Below, in pieces: positions 56,205 to 64,000 of a DNA stretch of 64,000 nucleotides. The stretch is from Clonostachys chloroleuca. Its lineage: Eukaryota; Ascomycota; Sordariomycetes; Hypocreales; Bionectriaceae. The notes beneath the pieces are model-generated. The model did no database searches. It saw only the letters and a program-made list of their open reading frames with translations, and was not told the origin of the DNA. The stretch covers positions 15,128,001-15,192,000 of the forward strand of contig JBANAY010000004.1 of assembly GCA_037952775.1 (NCBI GenBank). The letters run 5' to 3'. A program made the position numbers and the translations under genes. Positions within the stretch are counted from its first letter, which is position 1; each line of letters opens with the position of its first letter.

Positions 56205-58261
56205 CTAGCTGATGAACATCCATTCAATACCACTCCCGGGACTAAATTGCATTTGCGAGGCCGTCTCGTCTGCTTGGGCGTCTTCGTGGCCAATAAGGGG
56301 GTGTTCACTGGTAATAGGAAGGGATCCGAGTCCAGGGCGGCGAGCTAAATTATTGTCAAGGCCAAATACTATTGAGAAAAGATAGACTAGAGCTCGATCT
56401 TGCTCACCTCCAGTAGTAGGCTCCATTGTCTCCCACTGACTCCCGAGAAAGAGCATTTGACTTAAAATGCGGGTGTTTTGATCCACAATGCGAATCCAGG
56501 TATTCCTGTTCTGATTCCTGACTTTGGTGAAATTTGCTAGATGTTGAAGCTGACGCCGATGTTAAGACCAATTCAATGCATTGTTAGGGTTCATGGCGAC
56601 GTACCACCCAAAGGAACATTCTTGTGTGGTTTTTTAGACGCTCCACGCACTCTAGAAGGATCTTCAAATCATCCTGTAATTGCTCCGCAGCTTCTGTGGA
56701 TTCAGCCCAGAACAATGCATGGCTTAGGATGACAGTCGAGACTGTTAATATCTGCCCAAAGGAAAAGTTGTGTATGTCAAACCCGCGTTCGGAACAATGC
56801 GTTATAATGCGGACAATCACTGAGGCGTGTCCATAACACTGCTCAGTTAAGGCTTGCAACGAATATCTTTGGCCATCTCCAGAGGGCGGGAACGCGTCGT
56901 ATTTCACGGATTTCAATGCACGAAAGCAGAGAATTTGCCCAACGTGGTGGTATAGGAGATGCATATAAGCGAACTTGCGGAGGTTGTCGTGGCTTTCTTG
57001 CAGCTCTAGATTAGCAGTAGTATATAACAACAGCGGGTGTCTTGAATTGGAGTATCGCTCAAAATTTTCTTGAGCTTCATCGAGGGTGGAAATCAAATTT
57101 CTCCCTAGGTATATGTCGCAAACGGTAACGAGCATGCTGGAGAGCTTGAAAATTTCCTGTTCAACGCTGATAGGGCTTGGCCTGCTTGTAAACGTTTCAC
57201 TCATATCACCACCTTTTTTGAGAATCCAAAAATCTTCTTCGCTTCGCATCTCAGGTAGGTCATGCCGAATCTCGAACTGCGAGGGGAGCTTTAGGGGGAA
57301 CATGAGCCGGTCCATCAACGCGACCGTGTAGGCGAGCCGCTTCTTTGACTCCATCTGCACAGAGACTTCGCTGAAACTCGAATCCATGAATCGCAATGCT
57401 CTCAGCATGTTCGATGCATACCCTTCGAATTATTAGCGAAAGAAAAAAGGTTACTACCCTCACGCAGTCCAGAAGTCAGCGCGGAGCACATACCCAAGTA
57501 TAGGTATGCTTGTCTTGAGCCACCAAATGACAGTTTGTATGTGCTCAGTAAGATGTAGACTTGGATAGCAGTAGTCGATGGCCAGTCAAAAGAATCCTTG
57601 AGGAGATTTCTCGCATGCCGCCACAGAGGTTCTCCGCGATGGCGAGGGTGTAATTCTTCCCCAAATGGAGCAAGGGAAAAGCTAGAAGAATCTTTAGCCA
57701 TGCATTTTCACCCATATATTTTGGCATTAGGCAATAACGATCCTGGGGGAAAGAGCGCGAATACCGGATACTAAGTGCCATCATGGAGTATAAAATGATG
57801 GGCGGAACATCCCCCATTCGAAAATCTCTGAGAAACGCTTCTTCATCGAACATGAAGTGAATGTCATTAAAATTGCTGAAATAGAGCAGAACCAAAGAGA
57901 AGGCAAACTCGTTTTCTCGTAAAATATCTTCCGGGTGCCCTCTTCCGAAATCAAGATAATGGTTCTCCTGTAAGAGCTGATAGGCAGCAGGGACCTTCGA
58001 CGAAACTGTCTGTACTTGGGGGTTGGCGGCCGGGCGAGCCTCGGGTAGAGAGTTCTGTGGAAGTGACCGCACACTTCGTACATGTTGCATATAAGAGCAA
58101 GGGATGTTCCGACTCAGGCATCTGACACAGCTGGTGTCATTTTCCTTGACTCTACACCGAACCTTGCTTGCGCTGTGGGTTTAGTGGTAAGCGCTCGTTG
58201 GTCCATGTAGTACATCGATACTTGAAGCTTACCGGCAGGAACTACAAGCAAGTCGCGGCAT
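56205..58261 (-). CDS. Zn2Cys6 zinc-cluster transcription factor of the glycoside cluster
   Basis: Six exons (58261-58233, 58172-57712, 57655-57458, 57422-56605, 56549-56408, 56344-56205) rebuild to 595 residues and all phases close. The first exon has just 29 nt and encodes the start of the zinc cluster, MPRLACSSCR; splicing adds ASKVRCRVKENDTSCVRC and SRNIPC, giving all six cysteines. The central fungal-specific domain shows HPRHRGEPLWRHAR, YILLSTYKLSFGGSRQAYLYLGM and KKRLAYTVALMDRL. One intron is only 35 nt (57457-57423), and the last intron is 63 nt and in-frame, so retention would not break the protein. It lies tail-to-tail with the GH3 gene and probably controls it and the transporter. 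Confidence 0.84.
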
Positions 58262-58965
58262 ATCTCAGGCGTTCATTTCTAGGTTGGTTGTTCTCCTCCC
58301 CCTCATACTCTTTGTGCAAAAGGGAGAGATCATTTAGCGGCCACTTTCCCCAGAAATACTGTCGCAATTAAGCTAAGTACGTAATCAACTCTGCTTCCGA
58401 TTCTAGTCCCCACCGTAATGCACTCTTAAAATCGGTGCCAGTTCGGATGGGCAATTTTTATTCGTTTCTCTACCTACCCTAGGGCCATATGTCCAATCCA
58501 ACGATGTCTCTTCGAGCCCAGCTTATATTTCTCTATATTTCTCCATATAGCCCTTATTACTCAGGAAGTTCAAGTAACCTAAGTTTGATATGTGATCCAG
58601 ATAACCTTGAGTTGAGTACGACTGGCTGCTCCCAGAGGTGAATGGCACAGTTGACTTGCGGCACTTCGCTTAACACCTCAAAAGGGAATGACCAGAAGCC
58701 TGCAGCATTGTATGCCCTTGCGAAGATCATCTCATTTTAGTTAATTTGGGTTATCGTGTAAACAAAATAACGTCGGGTGAGAAGGGGTAAAATCGTATGG
58801 TTAACCCTTCATATTAAATCAGCATTGCCATCATTTGGCTTCGTAAGGCGAGATGTCACGTTGCTCGGTCATATTTAGTTGACATCACACTGTTTGTGTC
58901 ATAACATCAGGGAAAGTCTGGGAATTCTCTTCGCTTGGCGTCTCTTACGGCCAATGTCGTACTAT
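58262..58965. other. intergenic, no supported gene
   Basis: This region holds the regulator's promoter and the 3' flank of the HET gene. No coding frame is seen. Confidence 0.55.
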
Positions 58966-60760
58966 CTATACCAAATAAATATCTACCTCAGGAAGGTTGA
59001 GGTCGTCAAGCTCCCCGTACATTGCGTCGGATAGGTACGCCTCACATACCAGTGAATATTTCCCTCCCAGGCTGGTTCTTAACACATGAGGCATTTGCGC
59101 TCCGTTTAAGAGGATGAACTTGTCCCCGGTATGCATTGGAACCCCACCCAGGCCAAGCCATCCCCCAGTTGTGACAAATACTTTCCGGTGGAGAATACTA
59201 TACATGGCACAGAAGAATGCCTTCTGAAACAGGCCATTAGTAGTCAAAGCCCTGAAAACCTCCTTGTCTCGCAAGCCAGACCTCTCCACGGATGCCGCAA
59301 GCTCGTCAAGTCCGCGTCGTAAGGCATAGTAATATTCAAATGTAACCTCGCGACCTTGAAATGTCAAAAAGCCGCCAAATAGCGTCTTCCAGAGGCGGTC
59401 TACTTCGGTTCTGTTATCCTCCTCGACCCCCGCAAGAGGCTCCAGGGACTCTGTCACTTCGAAAGCCCTTGGAGAAAGCGAGTTCCTAGCAGTACTCCGT
59501 TCGAATTCCCTTAGGTGTAAATAAGCTTCAAGGACCTCTGTTGTATTATTTTCGCGCCTGAGAAAGTCTAAGGCGATCGGAATCCGTTCGTAGATCTGGG
59601 CAATATCGTCCACGAGGGATCCTCGAGAAACAAGCTCATGTGCGCCCTCTCCTGGTAACGCAGTGATATTCCCCCGGCTCGCATGAAAGTTCCTTCTCGT
59701 GTCCAAACCTAACGTGATACCATCCTCGTACCACGCGAGAGACTCTGAAGACTGATGGAAGTCTGGGCACCAGCTGGGGAGGTTACTCATCTTGCCTGGA
59801 ATAGTGCCCCTTTGCAAGAGTGCAAACAACATGGGTGCGACTGGGTCCGGTTGGGTCAAAATTCGTTGGCCAAAGCTTGCGTACAGTTCTGCCAAGCTGG
59901 CCGTATCGCTGAAATGCCTGAAAGTCCCACGCTGATCGTCCGGTAGAAGACCTAACGTCCCGTACACCCGGTCATGAGGGTCGAAGTACTACATTTTCAT
60001 GGTCATTTGGTAAATGATCCAAACGAGTTGGCGAGGAGCTCTTGGCTTCGTCCCGCATCGACGCGTCGAAGAAGTGTTCGGCTAACCAGTTAGACGTTGA
60101 TACAACAGTATTGAGCGTTTCAGCATCAATCTCGTGAGTCCCCATGAGGAATCGAAGATCCTGGGCCAAAGCGGACTCCTGCACGATCCATACGCGCCCA
60201 AACCAGCTATTACTGATAATGTTGAAGACGCTGGTCCATATCGGCGAAAAGACTGGCGGGAGCCCAGGCGGCATTCCTGTTGGCGAGCCCCTCGCACCGG
60301 TGTGCGCTATGAGAGGTAAAAGCGTGATCGCCTCAGCTGTATGGTCAATGCCAGGTCCTAACCAGACCCAAACTTGGATGCCACGCCGGTAGATTGCATT
60401 CATCCTGCGGATCTGAACCATCTTCTCCACATTGTCTTGCTGGTTGATGCACACAGCGTCGACCCAAATAGGGCGACCTGATGGACGCCTGCTCAGATAG
60501 GGTAAGGCCACATGCAAGCTCCTATGGATCTGAATTTCCCGTCCGTTCAAGATCAGCGGAAAAGTCTCACTGTGGTCGCCCCAGACATATGATAGAGCAT
60601 CAAAGTCGATATCTTGGCCCTCTTGGTCGGCATCCCCAATGTTGATGACCCTTGGAATCCAGGTTGGTTCACTGCTGCCGTCTTCCACATTATGCTCTAG
60701 GACCCTAATTTGGCCTGGACTAATGGGAGTATATACAAAAGGGTCGAGAACAGATGTCAT
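58966..60760 (-). pseudogene. HET-domain (heterokaryon incompatibility) gene with a frameshift
   Basis: The first 262 codons from 60760 hold a full HET domain: FDALSYVWGDHSE, RPIWVDAVCINQQD, RRGIQVWVWLGP and WFGRVWIVQESAL. That frame ends at a stop near 59972. The protein clearly continues in the next frame as YFDPHDRVYGTLGLL down to the stop at 58966, another 330 residues. An extra base around 59988-59993 explains the break; there are no splice signals. HET proteins trigger programmed cell death when incompatible fungi fuse, and inactive alleles are common in populations, so the lesion may be a natural null allele. No partner NLR or STAND gene is seen. Confidence 0.75.
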
Positions 60761-61530
60761 TCCTTTCTCGAGGTGCAGGGTGCTTATGTTGAATGTTTAT
60801 TGTGTGGTTTTGATTGACAGACACTGCAAAAATAGGAATAAGGCCTCGATGCTTAAGCAGATAACCAAGTGGTATCAGTTGCTGTTGGAAGGTCACTGAG
60901 TGAGGCACCTTGCTATTACTGCTGGGATGATGTCTGGGGTAAAAGGAAACTAAGCTAATTGGGCTAGCTGTTCGGACTTAAATAGCCCAGCGTCCACTTG
61001 TGTGTGTACCCTGACCGACTAAAGCCCGGCTTAGAGTCCAGCCGGAGCTTCTACTCATCTACTACCTACCTTGGTAGCTATATCTACTGACGTTGCTTCT
61101 TTTTGTGAATTACTTCTAGAGGTTACACAGTTGTTACAGGCTGTTGGGAGGTGAGTGGCGCCTGACCTTGGCATCGGCTAAATATAGATATTAACACGGA
61201 TTGCATAATATCGGCGCTTCCCTCATCAGTCGGGCGCCGAGATGTTTAGTTATTCTTAGTATATGGGACAGAAGATCAATTCATACCTTGTCAAGCTTAT
61301 ACAATTATCCAATTAAATCCGGTATACATAATACTACTTGCCACTTGTGGAGGTAGATGGAGGAGTTAATACCAGCCTAGTGCTATTCAAGGAGGCTACT
61401 GGTGCTCGGTGTCGCTCTTGAGAGCTTAACCTCCAACATATTAATTGACAGCGGATGCCAATTCAATCCTCAGTCAGTAAGCCATCCGAAGAGTCTTGCT
61501 TCCTCGGTGCCGACCCCTATCCTCATAGCC
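60761..61530. other. intergenic, no supported gene
   Basis: Divergent promoter space lies between the HET gene and the SGNH esterase. There is no coding sequence apart from an in-frame extension of the esterase upstream of 61531 that lacks protein-like character. Confidence 0.55.
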
Positions 61531-62262
61531 ATGGCTCGCCTCTACCTCGTCTGGGTGTTCGCCCTCCTCTGTACCCTGGTCACAGCCAAAGCGCTCCCGA
61601 ATCTGCGCATTCTGACTCTTGGAGACTCCATCACTAGGGGTAACGGCTCCGGCGGGAATCCAAATGGCTACCGATCACGGCTCCGAGGCTTGCTCGTCCA
61701 AGCAGGAGCCCAGGTCGACATGATCGGAACACTGAAAACCGGCACTATGGCCGACAACGACCACGAAGGACACAGCGGCAAGACCCTCAAGACCATTACC
61801 ACCAAGTGGCAGAAACCGATCGCCGCTAAGCCAAACCTAATCCTCATCCACGCGGGCACAAACAACATGGACCTGAACGAGGACCTAGACACGGCGCCCA
61901 CTCTCTATGCGAATATGCTTGATGGCATGTTCAAGGAATACAATGACGTCGTCATCCTGGTTGTCCCTGTCATTTACTCCAAGAAGGCGCATCTAAACAA
62001 GAACCGCGAGACGTTCAACGCCAAGCTCAAAACTATTGTCAAGGAGAGACAAGATAAGGGAAAGCATATCCACATCACTGCCGTTGACATCACCGACGCG
62101 GATCTTTCTGACGAGAAGCACCCCAACGTTCAGGGATACAACAAGTTTGCCGATTCATTCTTTGCGGGTGTCAACAGAGTCAATGACAAGGGATGGCTTG
62201 TAGCTCCCGCTAAGATTGACTACGACGCCTACCCTGACGTGGGACTTGGTCGAGGCCAGTAA
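61531..62262 (+). CDS. secreted SGNH/GDSL esterase (CE3-like)
   Basis: The protein has 243 residues in a single exon. The start at 61531 gives a signal peptide (MARLYLVWVFALLCTLVTA) and is preferred over an in-frame ATG at 61402, which would bury it. The four SGNH blocks are present: GDSIT with the nucleophile serine (about residue 33), Gly in VDMIGTL, GTNN, and D-x-x-H in DEKHPNVQGY. This matches small secreted esterases of carbohydrate esterase family 3, which remove acetyl groups from xylan. No carbohydrate-binding module is attached. Substrate is inferred from family only. Confidence 0.88.
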   Translation: MARLYLVWVFALLCTLVTAKALPNLRILTLGDSITRGNGSGGNPNGYRSRLRGLLVQAGAQVDMIGTLKTGTMADNDHEGHSGKTLKTITTKWQKPIAAKPNLILIHAGTNNMDLNEDLDTAPTLYANMLDGMFKEYNDVVILVVPVIYSKKAHLNKNRETFNAKLKTIVKERQDKGKHIHITAVDITDADLSDEKHPNVQGYNKFADSFFAGVNRVNDKGWLVAPAKIDYDAYPDVGLGRGQ

Positions 62263-63110
62263 TGGCTGGGACTATGTTGCAGGAAGTAAAAGATGTTTAT
62301 CTTGGAATTCACGGTGTGGCTATCAGAAATATACATAGTCGAGCGGTGCAGGGTGGTCTCAGGATAGTCATGTAGTACTATTGAATCGGTTCACTTCAGA
62401 AATGTTGTTTTCAATAGCCTTGAGTTTATGGCTACACGCAATAAGATCGCGTTCTTTACGGGAACATTCATGTAGTTTATGTGCATGGATCTCTTATAAG
62501 ACGATTGATATTTACAGATTTCTTAATATATGAAAGTGGTTATATCTATGCCTCTCTATTAGTAGACTTTATATCAGCCCATTTCAAGGTACATCAGCTG
62601 CTAACTTTTAGGGTACATAACAGGCTCTTAATCATGCAAGAAGAATTTCAGATAATAGCCAGTACGACAGGCTGCGGAAGCGTCAAACAGAAAGATAATC
62701 TAGCGAAGAATAAATAGTGAGCGTAGTCTAGCAAGATGATTGTGAATACCTACTCGATTTGGTTGCTGATTGGGTCTCTCACCTGAAAACATTGAAAGGA
62801 GCCCCAGGCTCAGTCCGTGAGATAGATTCCTTCAGATATAGTGCTTGCTGAAGCTAACATATTAATTGCTCAAAATTTATCCTGATAGTTATTCACATCG
62901 ACTTAGTCATAATCAAACTACACGATCGGATCTTCTCAAACTTCAGCTGCTCAGTCTAACCAATCTATAATATCCTACGCATCTATATAATACTCGTGTA
63001 TATAAAATCCCTATTTCATCTCGAACTGCCTTGGTTCTGATATTTCATCGCTGTATACGTCACTGCCTCGAATGACCCAGCTCGGCAGAAGTCTCAAAGG
63101 GAAATTTGCT
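62263..63110. other. intergenic, AT-rich, no supported gene
   Basis: This 850-bp AT-rich interval has only short frames and none with recognisable character. Confidence 0.55.
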
Positions 63111-64000
63111 TCATGCTTGATGGTTGTCTTCCAGAAGAGTCTCGAAGGCTTTGCGGGAAATCGTCCATGTCGGACCGTTGGGCATGCCTCCAGGGCTACG
63201 AGGGAAGACGGACGCGTCTACAACTCGCAGTTTGTCGACGCCACGCACGCGGAACCTCGAGTCAACGCAAGATGTGGCAGCGTCGGATCCCATAGAGCAA
63301 GTGGACGAGGCATGGTGGCTGAAGGCCAAGTCCTGAATGCCCTGCCTCAAGTTCTCCGGGTCCGGGTTGATCAGCGTGTTGCGGATACCGGTGCCATCAA
63401 ACGCGCGCTTGAGGAGCTCGATGCCTTCAACGATGGCGTCCAGATCGCGCTCGGTCGCTTCAGCAAAGTAGTTGAAGTTGATGTTAGGCCGAATGCGAGG
63501 GTCTGAGGAGTTCAGCCGCACGGTACCGGCGGCGTTGCTCGTCTGCATCTTGACGACGGCGTGCAGCCACTCAAAGGGATCGTTGCGGGCCAGCTCTCCT
63601 CTGGAGTAGCCCGGGTAGAATCCTGCCAATCCTGCCAAGCCAGGGCTACTCAGGAACATGATGTCAGAGTCCTTGTCCCAGCTCTGACTGCTCTTCCAAA
63701 GCGCGCCGTAGCTGCTGTCGCGCGCTGCGTACGGTCCAGCAGCGTTGTCTCGCCACTCTACGAAACAAGGATCTTGATCATCAAACGTGCCTGAACACTC
63801 AGACTCAGTGGGCGTGAACCACGCCTGTTCGGCGCGGAATTGCACAGGAACTTCGTAGTTGTCGTGTAAGTTGGAGCCCTGCAAGGAATGGAATGATGAG
63901 CATGTTGAAAAGGACTTATGTTAATGCTGAAGGGAGGTCACTCACGACAGCAGGCAAATCGACAACGACGGGGATGTTCCAACGCTCCAGCTCCTCGCGG
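63111..64000 (-). CDS. GMC-family FAD oxidoreductase, C-terminal part (runs off window)
   Basis: Two exons are visible: 64000-63946 (partial, encoding WNIPVVVDLPAV) and 63878-63111, joined by a 67-nt intron with GTGAGT donor. The 5' end lies beyond the window. The joined LPAVGSNLHDNY is the typical GMC substrate-lid hinge. The C-domain has VRLNSSDPRIRPNINFNY, HHASSTCSMG with the catalytic histidine, and the flavin-binding VVDASVFPRSPGGMPNGPT before the end. The family includes glucose, aryl-alcohol and choline oxidases and glucose dehydrogenase; the substrate cannot be set from this half. Confidence 0.9.

Noticed and set aside
58165..58245. A GGTTTAGTGGTAAGC stretch resembling a tRNA D-arm
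   Set aside because: No matching acceptor stem or T-loop GTTCGA follows at the right distance, and the stretch falls in the first intron of the zinc-cluster gene.
27298..61745. Further CCGGCAC or GTGCCGG hits (e.g. near 27305, 36852, 61738)
   Set aside because: They are single copies, mostly inside coding sequence, with none of the clustered direct repeats seen at 9.9-14.2 kb.
1..64000. CRISPR arrays, bacterial operons, insertion sequences or phage
   Set aside because: The window is eukaryotic with spliced genes; no short regularly spaced repeats, transposase frames or terminal inverted repeats were recognised.

Overview
This window is a 64-kb piece of a filamentous ascomycete (Pezizomycotina) genome. 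The evidence is the many spliced genes with 35-110 nt introns (GT...CTAAC/CTGAC...AG), zinc-cluster (Zn2Cys6) regulators, a HET-domain gene, a GMC oxidoreductase, GH3, SGNH and small secreted proteins, and two AT-rich islands. The species cannot be named from the sequence. I rebuilt exon structures by hand from splice signals and reading-frame phase; where the arithmetic closes to a multiple of three I say so.

Layout. 0.8-4.2 kb: intronless assimilatory nitrite reductase with two perfect NirA-type sites upstream. 6.4-6.9 kb: small cysteine-rich secreted protein with a hidden last exon. 7.5-16.8 kb: a compact candidate catabolic cluster (Dal5-like MFS permease, type II HAD hydrolase, FAD amine/amino-acid oxidase, Zn2Cys6 regulator). 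Its three promoter regions carry repeated CCGGCAC sites, the strongest candidate here for an undescribed regulon. 17-25.5 kb: an unrecognised gene with decayed relatives, a broken small gene, a truncated P450, a UbiA-type membrane enzyme and a second Zn2Cys6 regulator. 26-34.6 kb: aconitase-family hydro-lyase, methylisocitrate-lyase-like enzyme, P450 and aldehyde dehydrogenase arranged as two divergent pairs sharing CCGATTGG-type sites; the P450 and ALDH carry frameshifts. 35.6-36.2 kb: a conserved-looking small gene with an in-frame stop. 37.7-38.6 kb: COMT-type O-methyltransferase.

39-50 kb holds housekeeping-type genes: MBD4-like DNA glycosylase, small mitochondrial membrane protein, argininosuccinate synthase (with an 882-nt intron containing a degenerate minisatellite) and a CCCH-RBR ubiquitin ligase. 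It also holds a broken Myb/SANT-repeat locus. 51-58.3 kb looks like a glycoside-utilisation cluster: sugar transporter and GH3 beta-glucosidase divergent, followed by a Zn2Cys6 regulator. 59-64 kb: frameshifted HET gene, secreted SGNH esterase, and the 3' end of a GMC oxidoreductase running off the window.

Pattern: genes for primary metabolism and the 7.5-16.8 kb and 51-58 kb clusters read cleanly. Lesions concentrate in 19-36 kb and in the Myb and HET loci. This suggests accessory genes under decay, although assembly indels cannot be excluded without reads.
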